The notes under the pieces: model-generated
The model's database searches: none
What the model saw: the letters and a program-made list of their open reading frames with translations, nothing else
Told to the model about the DNA's origin: nothing
Position numbers and translations under genes: made by a program
Source: Fibrobacter sp.
GTDB lineage: Bacteria > Fibrobacterota > Fibrobacteria > Fibrobacterales > Fibrobacteraceae
Length of the DNA: 64,000 nucleotides
Direction: 5' to 3'
Assembly (NCBI RefSeq): GCF_017551775.1
Contig: NZ_JAFZKX010000079.1
Location: forward strand, 23,876-87,875
Shown: positions 8,250-17,092 of the stretch, in pieces
Layout of the letters: the number at the start of each line of letters is the position of its first letter
How positions within the stretch are numbered: the first letter of the stretch is position 1

Positions 8250-9332
8250 CTATTCACATATCGCGGAATCGCAAATCTCCGTGAGCATGCGTTCGTGCGT
8301 GCAGACTTCTGCGGATACGCCTTCAAGGCGCCCTGTGGTATAGAACGACGTGCAGGCGCATTCGTGCATGCTGCAGCGGTAACGGATGTCACAGCCTTCG
8401 CATTCTGCCTTGTCGCGGGTGAAAAATTCGCGCACCTCGTTACAGGCAATCTCGTCAAATCCGGTAAAAACGTTCCCCTGCAGGTAGGGCGCATTCTCCT
8501 TACTGGTTATAAACCGCGAGCAGGGGAAAATGTTCCCGTTGGTCGCCACCCCGATGTTCCCGTCGTACACGTGACAGGAATATTGCCGGAGCCTCTTGCC
8601 CGAAAGCAATAGCTTCACCTTGTCTTGGATTGTCCCGAGGAAGAACTTTTCGCCCGCCTTGCGGCATTCAAGCCAGTACTGCGCCATCTCGCGGTATTGT
8701 TCGGCAAGCCTTTCGAAATCATCTCCGGTCCATTTGCCGTCGAAGTCTACGGCGGTCGCAATGCTTTTGAAACCTTGTGCGTGCAGCCACTTGATGCTTT
8801 CGGCAATCGTGCCGACATGTGCCCGCGTGATGGTGCTGAGGGCGGTGGCTCCGAGTTTCACGAGTCTTGGAATATTCTTTTCGATATCCTTGAAGCTGCC
8901 GGTGCCGTTTACAGTACGGCGCGCAATATCCTGGTGGTGTGCGGGGCCGTCGAGCGAAAGGAAAATGGTGAATTTTTCCCTTTCGCAAAAGTCTAGGAAT
9001 TCTTTGTCGAAAAGCGTGCCGTTTGTGTTGACTACGAAGTCAAGCCGGAAGTCGCGACTGGCGCGCCCCTGCTCAATCGCATCGGCAACCAGCGCCTTCG
9101 CGAAGCCGACGGCGTTGTAGATGGCGTCTTTGCGCAACAGCGGTTCTCCGCCGAAAAACGAAACGATGAGGTGCTTTTGCCCGAAGGCAAGCGTGCGCTC
9201 GAGTCCCGTACGGATTGCCTGCTCAAGTGTCGCGTCGTCCATGACCGCATGGCGGCTGCCCTGCGTTTTTTTATAATAGCAATAGGAACAGCGCAGGTTG
9301 CACTGTTCCGTAAGGCAAAGGATCAGGTTCAT
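8250..9332 (-). CDS. Radical SAM/SPASM enzyme paired with Ser-rich lipoproteins
   Basis: The 360-aa enzyme starts with CNLRCSYC (C11, C15, C18), the radical SAM cluster motif, followed by SFFGGEP and VNTNGT. The C-terminal part has the multi-Cys pattern of a SPASM domain (CEGCDIRYRCSMHECACTS), as in anaerobic sulfatase maturases and peptide-modifying enzymes. The ATG at 9330-9332 overlaps the stop of the upstream lipoprotein gene as ATGA, so translation is coupled. An extension of the frame upstream would run through the lipoprotein gene and has no ribosome binding site. The likely substrates are the two coupled lipoproteins or their conserved C-terminal tails. Confidence 0.85.
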   Translation of the reverse strand: MNLILCLTEQCNLRCSYCYYKKTQGSRHAVMDDATLEQAIRTGLERTLAFGQKHLIVSFFGGEPLLRKDAIYNAVGFAKALVADAIEQGRASRDFRLDFVVNTNGTLFDKEFLDFCEREKFTIFLSLDGPAHHQDIARRTVNGTGSFKDIEKNIPRLVKLGATALSTITRAHVGTIAESIKWLHAQGFKSIATAVDFDGKWTGDDFERLAEQYREMAQYWLECRKAGEKFFLGTIQDKVKLLLSGKRLRQYSCHVYDGNIGVATNGNIFPCSRFITSKENAPYLQGNVFTGFDEIACNEVREFFTRDKAECEGCDIRYRCSMHECACTSFYTTGRLEGVSAEVCTHERMLTEICDSAICE

Positions 9333-9961
9333 GCTTCGATGTCGTCGCGCTCGAAGGTGGTGACCATGCTTGCGCCGTAGCAACCGTTCGGGTTGTCGCA
9401 CATGTGTATATGGAAGCACCGCGCATCGTTAGGCGGACAGACTTCTTCGAGGTTTTCCGATGAACTGGAGGGATCCCCCCAATCGGTCCATCCGTTGCGC
9501 GATGAACTTGACGGCGGAACGATATTGCTGGAGGATTCCGGCGCAATAGCGGAACTCGTCGGGGCTGTCTCCGAACTGCTCGATTCCATAAGGGAAGATA
9601 TGGCTTCGGCGACGGAGCTGCTGACGGGTTCATGGCTTAGCGGGATATCCACGATCTTGCTGGAACTGCTCGGCGTAACCGTCTCGCTGGACGTTTCGGG
9701 GCCGGCAGTTTCGCTTGATGTCGCAGGGGAGGCCGCTTCGCTGGAACTGGTTCCCGTATCCGGCGAGTCGGAGGAAGCGGGAGGAATTACATCTTCGGGG
9801 GGCATGTCGCCGCCCAGAGGTTCTTCGCGGCCTGCCGAAGCGGTGTCGTCACAGGCGTTTAGCGAAAATAAAGCCGCCATGCCGAGAGTTGCCGCTATGG
9901 CGCTCTTGGTTGCGACGGAAAACTTCTGTTCTCCGGTGATTTTCCTTTTTTCGATTTTCAT
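9329..9961 (-). CDS. Ser-rich lipoprotein, probable radical SAM substrate (copy B)
   Basis: This 210-aa protein shares layout with its upstream neighbour: a MKIEK start, a charged stretch, a hydrophobic core and a lipobox ending LNAC (Cys about 37). A long Ser/Pro/Thr/Glu linker contains the block DIPLSHEPVSSS. The C-terminal tail is MVTTFERDDIEA, preceded by four Cys (CPPNDARC, CDNPNGC). The start is ATG 9961 with AAAGGAG 7 nt upstream; an in-frame GTG two codons earlier is less likely. The tail and Cys loops differ from copy A while the shared blocks are kept, as expected of substrates of one modifying enzyme. Confidence 0.75.
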   Translation of the reverse strand: MKIEKRKITGEQKFSVATKSAIAATLGMAALFSLNACDDTASAGREEPLGGDMPPEDVIPPASSDSPDTGTSSSEAASPATSSETAGPETSSETVTPSSSSKIVDIPLSHEPVSSSVAEAISSLMESSSSETAPTSSAIAPESSSNIVPPSSSSRNGWTDWGDPSSSSENLEEVCPPNDARCFHIHMCDNPNGCYGASMVTTFERDDIEA

Positions 9962-9973
9962 TGCCACGCTCCT

Positions 9974-10588
9974 TTAAACTTCCACGTCCGTCCTTTCAAA
10001 GGTGGATATCATGCTGAACATCATTCCGCCGCCCGTATCGGGGCAGAGATACATTTGGCCGCCAATGTCCACGGAAGTGCCTCCCGGAGCTCCATGGCAT
10101 GCATCTTTGAGTTCTTGCTCGGTGGGCTGGCTGGCCGAACTTGCGGGAACGGATTCTGAACTTGTCGGTGCAATTGCAGAACTTTCGGGCGCAATTGTTG
10201 AACTTGTCGGTTCTGCGGCGGAGCTGCTTGACTCTAGCGCAGATGAAATGGCTTCCATAAGGGAACTGCTTACGGGTTCGTGGCTCAGCGGAATATCGAT
10301 GGTCTGGCTGGAACTTGCTGGCCCTTCCGTGAGGCTCGAACTGCTCGGTGCAGTTTCTGCCTGGCTTGAACTGCTAGCTGCTTCAGATGAATTGTTTAAA
10401 TCGGGAGGGATGTAATCGGGCACGACAATTCCCCCGAGAGGTTCGGGTGAGTCATCTTTTGCCGATGTGCTGTCGTCGCAGGCGTTTAATGTGAATGCTG
10501 CCGTTATGCCGAGCGTAGCGGCGATGGCTCTCTTAGCGGCCGTAGAAAGCGGCTTGTTGCCGAAAACCCCTTTTTTTTCGATTTTCAT
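9974..10588 (-). CDS. Ser-rich lipoprotein, probable radical SAM substrate (copy A)
   Basis: This 204-aa protein has a lipoprotein signal with Cys at about 37 (LNACDD), a PLGG motif just after it, a Ser-rich linker, the shared block DIPLSHEPVSSS and the C-terminal tail MISTFERTDVEV. Two Cys lie before the tail (DACHGAPG, YLCPDTGG). The start is ATG 10588 with a strong AAAGGAG upstream; longer starts lack a site. Copy B begins 12 bp downstream and the radical SAM gene follows, giving a three-gene minus-strand operon. The function of the modified lipoproteins is unknown. Confidence 0.75.
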   Translation of the reverse strand: MKIEKKGVFGNKPLSTAAKRAIAATLGITAAFTLNACDDSTSAKDDSPEPLGGIVVPDYIPPDLNNSSEAASSSSQAETAPSSSSLTEGPASSSQTIDIPLSHEPVSSSLMEAISSALESSSSAAEPTSSTIAPESSAIAPTSSESVPASSASQPTEQELKDACHGAPGGTSVDIGGQMYLCPDTGGGMMFSMISTFERTDVEV

Positions 10589-10984
10589 TTTATTTCTCCT
10601 TTGCAATAAATATAGGTGTTTTTTTCTTGTAGAGGATAACAAAAAAATGGGCGGCTCCGGTGCGCAAGGCTTTTTTGTTAAATAACCGCTAATGGTTGTG
10701 ATTTTTTTACAAAGAGCGAGTTTGTTTTATGGGTGTTCTATATGTAAGAGGCAAAAAAGCCTCTTTTTTTGGCCTGATTTGTACCACATCTAAAATGACA
10801 AATTATGACTAATAAAAATACAAATGTGTTTGATTGCTTGATTGTTGTAATACATTCGAGACGTGTTTCTTATGCGTTTTTTCAAAATACGAATAACATA
10901 ATAAAAACATTTATGTAAGCTTGAGGGGTGGTAGGGCGATATAAATTTGAAACAAACTTTATTTGTAAGATATAAGGAGTAAAA
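10589..10984. other. AT-rich divergent intergenic region
   Basis: This 396-bp region separates the lipoprotein/radical SAM operon from the subtilase-like genes, so it should hold promoters in both directions. The only clear structure is a plus-strand terminator at 10747-10770 with no obvious gene before it. A 12-codon frame starting at 10647 is too short to call. The 5' end of the first subtilase-like gene has a segment (about 10951-10984) that recurs before the other two copies. Confidence 0.5.
10747..10770 (+). terminator. Orphan intrinsic terminator
   Basis: AGAGGC (10747-10752), an A6 loop and GCCTCT (10759-10764) are followed by a T-run. It points along the plus strand, yet no plus-strand gene lies between 8172 and here, so it may end a small RNA or antisense transcript. 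Confidence 0.6.
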
Positions 10985-12865
10985 ATGAATAAGAAAACAA
11001 CGTTGTGCGTGGCGCTTGGATGTGCGACTGCCTTTGCTGCGACAAATTATGACCTTCTTGGCCGTAGCGGTAGCAAGATGAATTCGCCGATGGTTTACAA
11101 GGATGCGAACTATCACAAGGTGAAAAAGAATGGACAGGAAGAGGTCGCTTCGCAGCAGGAAAAGAAGGCTCTGATGAAACTTCCTTCGGGCGTGGTTAAC
11201 GTTGCTGCTATTGAGGGCGCTTTTAATACAAGGGGTTTTGAGTTTGAGAATGGGTATCCCTTGTGTTATTATTTTAGCACGCATACTTCAAGCGGAATTA
11301 CCAATTATGGTAATTATAAAACGTTAAACGGTAATGATGGTGGGTCGTATCTCTATGCTTCGAATCCATTCTTTATTCCTATCAATGTAGTGCAAAATTA
11401 TACACCGAGTGGCTTGCATACTGATGGCAATGCTTCTAACGTATATGGTTGGGACCTTACGGAGCAATATACCAACCCGTCTAATGCGGTGCATTTTTCG
11501 AATGTAGAAAGCAATGCCAAGAGATGGGGGATATCGTGGTTTGACGCCTCGGGCTACAGCCAGTGCCAGGAATGTGGCGATGTCGGCATTTATATGGACG
11601 TTGATGCTTTCCCTGTCCGAATGGATCCTACAAAGACAGTGAAATATTACGTATATGACGCTAATGATCACATTTTCCCCAACCATGGAACGGAAGTACT
11701 CTCGTCAAAGGCGTACAGCATTTTGCAGGCGACTACTAAAAATGCTTCGATTTACATTACGAACACTTTGCCTGCCAATCCGGCTTCCAGGACCCCGCAG
11801 GTGTATGTGGGTCTCCATAACCGGAAAAATTCCGCTAATGTAGATCATAATGCGGCGGAATTTTATGGAGCCGAAGCGAGAGACTTGGATAACTACATCT
11901 ACAATAATCGAACAGTAGAAGTTGTGGCCGCCGGTGATTACTGGATTCGAAACAACAATGGTCAGCTTAATGCGCAGGCTCATGCTGCCAATGCCATTAC
12001 CGTTGGCGCAATCGATGCCACCAACGGAACCATTGCTAGCTATACGTCGAATAAATCCAAATATTGTATGGCTGGCTTGGGCAATTGCGCTAATGGCTAT
12101 AATGTAGCGACGGCCTCCGATAAACCGGAAATTTTCAATTACTCTCATTTCTATATGGGAAATGACCGTAAGAGGACTTATACCAATTGGTTTACGCAGG
12201 AGCAGGTCCCGTATGAGCGTACTTATGAAGGGACTGAAACTGCTGCTGCCTATACGGCGAACATGGTCGCGGATCTTCTTCGTGCGAATCCGTTCTATCG
12301 TTGGCATCCCGAAGTTGTCAAGGCTATGATGATCGCTTCTGGCGATGTCAATATAAACCAGCCGTATCCAAGCCATCTGTCTCCGGTAACGACAAAGATC
12401 CCGACTTACAAAAGCGTCGTCTTCAACCGGTTCTCTTACCAGGCGAATCCCTACGACCAGTTCTTCCATGAGTCGCACTATTGGGTTGGCAAAGTAAGTA
12501 AGCTGTCGACTCATCGCATAAATAAACGATACGAATTACGATTCTCAGTCCAACGTCCTACGAACAAGAGCAATTTCTCTGCTGCGATTGCGTGGTTGAG
12601 CAGTGGAAATGATATTGCCAATTTGGGCAAGATTCCTCAGGATTTTGACCTCTATGTTTATGAAAATACCTCTGCAGATGTGGATGCTATCAATGTGGAC
12701 GCGCCCGTGGCGAGATCTACTACCGGTTACAGAGCCTTCGAGAAAGTTTCCTTCACGTCAAGCGCTCCGTATTTGACTTTCCGCATTGTGCTGTTCGGTG
12801 ATGATGACAGATCTGAGAATAATGGACAGATGGTCCTCGGCTTTGATTTGGCTGCGGCTAACTAA
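10985..12865 (+). CDS. Secreted subtilisin-fold pseudoprotease, tandem copy 1
   Basis: The 626-aa protein has a short Sec signal (cleavage near AFAA, residue 19) and a conserved N-terminal block (TNYDLLGRSGSKMNSPMVYK) that may be a propeptide. The body follows the S8 subtilase pattern: DVGIYMDVDAF for the Asp region, NHGTEV with H234 for the His region, VVAAGD for the oxyanion region and AANAITVGAID. The catalytic-serine motif reads GTETAAAYTANMVA, so Glu (E418) replaces Ser in GTSxAAP. The oxyanion Asn is also Asp here. Proteolysis by the usual mechanism is therefore unlikely; a binding or structural role is inferred. A ribosome binding site (AAGGAG) precedes the ATG. Confidence 0.75.
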   Translation: MNKKTTLCVALGCATAFAATNYDLLGRSGSKMNSPMVYKDANYHKVKKNGQEEVASQQEKKALMKLPSGVVNVAAIEGAFNTRGFEFENGYPLCYYFSTHTSSGITNYGNYKTLNGNDGGSYLYASNPFFIPINVVQNYTPSGLHTDGNASNVYGWDLTEQYTNPSNAVHFSNVESNAKRWGISWFDASGYSQCQECGDVGIYMDVDAFPVRMDPTKTVKYYVYDANDHIFPNHGTEVLSSKAYSILQATTKNASIYITNTLPANPASRTPQVYVGLHNRKNSANVDHNAAEFYGAEARDLDNYIYNNRTVEVVAAGDYWIRNNNGQLNAQAHAANAITVGAIDATNGTIASYTSNKSKYCMAGLGNCANGYNVATASDKPEIFNYSHFYMGNDRKRTYTNWFTQEQVPYERTYEGTETAAAYTANMVADLLRANPFYRWHPEVVKAMMIASGDVNINQPYPSHLSPVTTKIPTYKSVVFNRFSYQANPYDQFFHESHYWVGKVSKLSTHRINKRYELRFSVQRPTNKSNFSAAIAWLSSGNDIANLGKIPQDFDLYVYENTSADVDAINVDAPVARSTTGYRAFEKVSFTSSAPYLTFRIVLFGDDDRSENNGQMVLGFDLAAAN

Positions 12866-12876
12866 TTTTTCTGATG

Positions 12877-12938
12877 TTCCCCTGCTTGCGTAGCGTATTC
12901 ATCCTTGTGATGATTACCCTTGAGTGGGGGATTTTTTT
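12877..12938 (+). terminator. Repeat-type terminator after tandem copy 1
   Basis: A segment beginning TTCCCCTGCTT and ending TGAGTGGGGGATTTTTTT has complementary C- and G-runs followed by Ts. Nearly the same segment follows copy 2 at 14917-14979, so the 3' flank was duplicated with the gene. Confidence 0.6.
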
Positions 12939-13024
12939 ATTCATACATCATAAAAGATAAAAGTGTTTTTTTGTTGGGTGGGAACAAAAAACAAACTTTG
13001 TTTGTATAATACAAGGAGTAATAA

Positions 13025-14905
13025 ATGAAAAAGAAAATAACAGTGTGCGTGGCGCTCGGATGCGCAGCAGCCTTTGCCGCGACAAACTATGACCTTCTTG
13101 GCCGTAACGGTAGCAAGATGAATTCACCGATGGTTTACAAGAATGTAGACTATCACAAGGTGAAAAAGAATGAGCAGCAGGAACTTGCGTCTCCGCAAGG
13201 GAAAAAAGCGCTGATGAGAAGCCCGACGGGCTTAAACGGGCCCATCGCCATATCGGGCGTTTTCGATACAGAAGGGCTGGCTTATGGCAGGGACGGATCG
13301 CCGTATTGTTTTTCTCTGAAAAGATATTATTCCGATCAGTCCCTTGAGTCTATAGATGCATCGGTTAATGCCTATTTGGATATGGCCAACAGCGTCTTTA
13401 TCCCTGTTAATATGGCAAAAAATGTAACGCCGGCTAATTTGTTTAGTGGTTCCACCCCAATTTCTTACGTAACGCACTATGACGTTTCGGAACAATATGA
13501 TGGCAGCGCATTCGCTCCCACATCTTATTGGGATGTAGAGTTTGATAATCTACCTAATTCTGCTGGACTTAAGAGAGGGGATATTAGCTGGTGGTTCGAC
13601 GCCAATTATAACCAGTGTCAGGAATGTGGTGATGTCGGCCTCTATATGGATATCGGTGCGAAGCCTGTCCGGTTGGATCCCTCGAAGACGTTGCAGTATG
13701 CCCTATATGAAAGTAATCCTTCTTTTGTCCCCAATCCTGAAAGGGAAGTGATTTCTTCAAAGGCGTATAGCATATTACGTGAGACGACTAAGAATACGGC
13801 AATCTATATTACGGGTCAGTTGCCCGAAGGCCCGAAATATAAGAATCCGCAGGTGTATGTTGGCCTTCATAACCGAAAAGATGATTCCGGCATGTCCCAA
13901 GAGGCCGCGACCTACTATACTGCCGAGGCTCGGGATCTTGACAACTATATCTATGCGAATCGAACTGTAGATGTGGTGGCTGCCGGTAATCGCAGGATTC
14001 GGAACAATCTCGGCCAGCTCACTCCGCAGGGTCATGCGGCCAATGCCATTACGGTCGGGGCTGTTGATGCTGCTAATGGGCAGATTGCAAGCTATACCTC
14101 GAATAAATCGAATTATTGCGCCATGGGTATTGGCCATTGCTCCAATGGCCAGTATACAATTGAAGGATCCAGCAAGCCTGAAATTTTCAATTATTCCGAA
14201 TTCAAGATGCCGGGTGATATGAAGAGAACGTATAACCACTGGTATTCGAATAATTCGCATAATCCGTCCCCGAATTATGACGGAACTGAAGCGGCGGCGA
14301 CCTATACTGCAAATATGGTGGCGGGACTCCTGAGAGTTAATCCGTTCTACCGTTGGCACCCTGAGGTGGTCAAGGCGTTGTTGCTTAATGCTGGCGAAAT
14401 CAATATAAATAATCCATATTATTTGTACGATTTCACTCCGGTGACGACGAAAATCCCCTCTTATAAGAGCACCGTCTTTAACCGTTTCCATCATGGAGAA
14501 TATTTCCACGATTCGCGTTATTGGATTGGCGATTGGCCGAGACTGAGCACGCATATTGTCGCGATGAAATCTGAACTCAGGTTTAGCGTCAAGCGTCCTT
14601 CGAATAAGCACAATTTCTCTGCCGCAATCGCATGGTTGAGCAGCGGTAATGATATCGCCTCCATTGGAATGCTTCCGCAGAATTTTGACCTGTACGTCTA
14701 TGACAATAATTCAAGCGATGTGAATAACATCGATATCAATAACTACAGGGCAATCTCCAACAGCGAAAGAAACGCCTTCGAAAAGGTGACCTTCTGGTCG
14801 AACGCACAGTATCTTACGTTCCGTATCGTACTCAAGAGCGAACATACGCGCACCGAGAATCCCAGACAGGCTGTTCTCGGTTTCGACCTGGCTGCGGCCA
14901 ACTAA
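13025..14905 (+). CDS. Secreted subtilisin-fold pseudoprotease, tandem copy 2
   Basis: This 626-aa paralogue has the same signal peptide and N-terminal block as copy 3, almost identical at DNA level over the first 180 bp or so, followed by a strongly diverged stretch (about residues 65-190). In the subtilase core the Asp region is kept (DVGLYMDIGAK), the catalytic His position is Pro (NPEREV, residue 238), the oxyanion region keeps Asn (VVAAGN) and the Ser position is Glu (GTEAAATYTANMVA, E422). Two of three catalytic residues are thus missing. The upstream segment with AAGGAG matches the other copies, so the three are likely co-regulated. Confidence 0.75.
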   Translation: MKKKITVCVALGCAAAFAATNYDLLGRNGSKMNSPMVYKNVDYHKVKKNEQQELASPQGKKALMRSPTGLNGPIAISGVFDTEGLAYGRDGSPYCFSLKRYYSDQSLESIDASVNAYLDMANSVFIPVNMAKNVTPANLFSGSTPISYVTHYDVSEQYDGSAFAPTSYWDVEFDNLPNSAGLKRGDISWWFDANYNQCQECGDVGLYMDIGAKPVRLDPSKTLQYALYESNPSFVPNPEREVISSKAYSILRETTKNTAIYITGQLPEGPKYKNPQVYVGLHNRKDDSGMSQEAATYYTAEARDLDNYIYANRTVDVVAAGNRRIRNNLGQLTPQGHAANAITVGAVDAANGQIASYTSNKSNYCAMGIGHCSNGQYTIEGSSKPEIFNYSEFKMPGDMKRTYNHWYSNNSHNPSPNYDGTEAAATYTANMVAGLLRVNPFYRWHPEVVKALLLNAGEININNPYYLYDFTPVTTKIPSYKSTVFNRFHHGEYFHDSRYWIGDWPRLSTHIVAMKSELRFSVKRPSNKHNFSAAIAWLSSGNDIASIGMLPQNFDLYVYDNNSSDVNNIDINNYRAISNSERNAFEKVTFWSNAQYLTFRIVLKSEHTRTENPRQAVLGFDLAAAN

Positions 14906-14916
14906 TATTTTTGATA

Positions 14917-14979
14917 TTCCCCTGCTTATACTGTGTATTCTTCCTTGTGGTGAATGCCCTTGAGTGGGGGATTTTTTTT
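14917..14979 (+). terminator. Repeat-type terminator after tandem copy 2
   Basis: This is the second copy of the segment TTCCCCTGCTT...TGAGTGGGGGATTTTTTTT. It ends about 20 bp before the conserved upstream segment of copy 3. Confidence 0.6.
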
Positions 14980-15016
14980 CAAAAAACTTTACTTGTTATA
15001 ATATAAGGAGTGACAA

Positions 15017-16927
15017 ATGAAAAAGAAAATAACAGTGTGCGTGGCGCTTGGATGTGTAGCAGCCTTTGCCGCGACAAATTATGACCTTCTTGGCCGTAAC
15101 GGTAGCAAGATGAATTCACCGATGGTTTACAAGAATGTAGACTATCACAAGGTGAAAAAGAATGAGCAGCAGGAGCTTGCTTCTCCGCAAGAGAAAAAGG
15201 CACTGATGAAAAAAAGCCCGACGAGGTTGAATGGGCCCGCCGCTATCGAGGGGGCGTTCAATACAAGTGGACTCCAATATGGTAACGGATCAACTCAATA
15301 TCCGTTTTATTTAAAAAGGTATTATTCAAATGGAATCACCAACTATGGCTACTATAAACAGCTTGAAGGTTCTAGTAGTGCGTATTTGCCGGTTTCCAAC
15401 AACGTTTTTATTCCAACAAATATCGTGCGGAATTATACGCCGAGTGGCATGAATAATGATAATCCTGCTATGATTGCGTATGGTTACGACCTTGATGAAC
15501 AATATTTTGGCAATTTCCAGAATTCCACCTCCTTCCCGGGATTGGAATACAATCTTGCCAAGAAGGGGGACGTTGAGTGGTGGCTTTATAGTTATAATTA
15601 TAACCAGTGCCAGGAATGTGGAGATGTCGGTATCTATATGGACGTTGATGCATTCCCTGTTCGTCTGAACCCGTCTAAAGTTGTTCGCTATCTCAAAAAC
15701 GAAAGTGACCATATTTTCGCGAATCAAGAAACAGAAGTGCGTTCGTCAAGGACTTATAGCATACTTCAGGCGACGACTACGACGAGTACTTCGAATAATG
15801 CCCCGATTCTTGTCACTAATACCTTGCCACAAAATCCGGCTTCCAGAAGTCCGCAGGTGTATTTGGGCGTCCATAATCGTCCGAACAGTCCCGATCTCTC
15901 CAGTGATGCGGCGAAGTATTATGGGGCCGAGGCGAGGGACTTGGATAATTACATCTACGAGAACCGTACTGTAGAAATCGTGGCTGCTGGCGATAACTGG
16001 CATTCGTCGACCAATGCTCCGCTTAATGCGCAGGCGCATGCGGTCAATGCCATTACGGTGGGAGCTGTGGATTCGAAGAGCAAGAGGATAACAGACAACA
16101 CGTCGTATATTACCAAATATTGTAACAAAGGAATGGGAAATTGCCTCGGTTCTGAAAACTACTATGCCGTAGAAGGTGCCGAAAAACCTGAAATTTACAA
16201 TTACACCAATTTCTATATGGATAATGATAGGAAGAGGACGTATTCTACCTGGTTCATGCACGTGCCCTATGTCTATGAACCCTATTATAGAGGGACGGAA
16301 TCGGCGGCGACCTATACGGCGGGCATGGTTGCAGGACTCTTGAAGGCGAATCCTTTCTACCGCTGGCATCCCGAAGTTGTCAAGGCGGTGATGCTTAATG
16401 CTGGTGAAAACAATATCGCTACTCCGTATCCGCATAATCACACCCCGTTGACGACAAAGGTGCCGACATACAAAAGCGTCGTGTTCAACCGTTTCCACAA
16501 TAATCAATGGAATGAGAATGGCCCGTTCCATGAATCGCGCTATTGGATAGGCGATTGGGATTGGATGTATACGCACGATAACGACTACCAGGGAGAAATC
16601 CGCTTTAGCATCAAGCGCCCGGACAACAAGTACAATTTTTCTGCGGCCCTTGCTTGGTTGGTTAGCGGTGATGACATTGCCCGTTTCGGGATTATCACGC
16701 AAGATTTTGATATGTTTGTGTATGAAAATACTTCTTCCGATGTGGATGCAATCAATGTCGATAACTATAAAGCAAACGCATATCCTATCGGAGAGCCTTA
16801 TGGTAAGGTAGCGTTTACGTCTAGTGCGCCGTACTTTACGATTCGCATCGTGTTCAATTTTGATTACCAGTGGTCTGATAATTACAAACAGGTTGTTTTG
16901 GGCTTCGACTTGGCTTCGGTAAATTGA
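15017..16927 (+). CDS. Secreted subtilisin-fold pseudoprotease, tandem copy 3
   Basis: The 636-aa third copy shares its leader with copy 2. The Asp region is kept (DVGIYMDVDAF), the His position is Gln (NQETEV, Q237), the oxyanion region reads IVAAGD and the Ser position is Glu (GTESAATYTAGMVA, E428). The C-terminal region (FSAALAWLVSGDDIARFG onward, ending in LGFDLASVN) is shared by all three and looks like the beta-sandwich domain that follows many subtilases. Loss of Ser in every copy, with the fold kept, argues for selection on a non-proteolytic function rather than decay. Confidence 0.75.
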   Translation: MKKKITVCVALGCVAAFAATNYDLLGRNGSKMNSPMVYKNVDYHKVKKNEQQELASPQEKKALMKKSPTRLNGPAAIEGAFNTSGLQYGNGSTQYPFYLKRYYSNGITNYGYYKQLEGSSSAYLPVSNNVFIPTNIVRNYTPSGMNNDNPAMIAYGYDLDEQYFGNFQNSTSFPGLEYNLAKKGDVEWWLYSYNYNQCQECGDVGIYMDVDAFPVRLNPSKVVRYLKNESDHIFANQETEVRSSRTYSILQATTTTSTSNNAPILVTNTLPQNPASRSPQVYLGVHNRPNSPDLSSDAAKYYGAEARDLDNYIYENRTVEIVAAGDNWHSSTNAPLNAQAHAVNAITVGAVDSKSKRITDNTSYITKYCNKGMGNCLGSENYYAVEGAEKPEIYNYTNFYMDNDRKRTYSTWFMHVPYVYEPYYRGTESAATYTAGMVAGLLKANPFYRWHPEVVKAVMLNAGENNIATPYPHNHTPLTTKVPTYKSVVFNRFHNNQWNENGPFHESRYWIGDWDWMYTHDNDYQGEIRFSIKRPDNKYNFSAALAWLVSGDDIARFGIITQDFDMFVYENTSSDVDAINVDNYKANAYPIGEPYGKVAFTSSAPYFTIRIVFNFDYQWSDNYKQVVLGFDLASVN

Positions 16928-16949
16928 TTGCCTTGACAACATGATAAAG

Positions 16950-16984
16950 AAAACCCCGGAAGCCCATCGGCTTTCGGGGTTTTA
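16950..16984 (+). terminator. Intrinsic terminator after tandem copy 3
   Basis: AAAACCCCGGAAGCC pairs with GGCTTTCGGGGTTTT around a short loop. This differs from the terminator shared by copies 1 and 2. Confidence 0.85.
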
Positions 16985-17015
16985 ATTTTGTTGTGCGAAC
17001 GGTCGCCCGTGAACG

Positions 17016-17052
17016 AAAAAAGGCCTCAAGAAACATCTTGAGACCTTTTTTT
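17016..17052 (-). terminator. Bidirectional terminator after ilvH
   Basis: CCTCAAGA (about 17025) pairs with TCTTGAGA and is flanked by an A-run and a T-run, so it works on both strands. It lies between two convergent transcription units. Two ACTAGTAACT elements follow at 17057-17080. Confidence 0.8.
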
Positions 17053-17092
17053 GGAACTAGTAACTCTGAACTAGTAACTGCGCCTTCGGCGC

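Noticed and set aside
10647..10685. 12-codon peptide gene before the orphan terminator
   Set aside because: It is too short to judge, with no clear ribosome binding site and no family.
10985..16927. Sedolisin-type (Ser-Glu-Asp) proteases
   Set aside because: Sedolisins keep Ser in SGTSAS. Here Ser itself is replaced by Glu, so the S53 mechanism does not fit.
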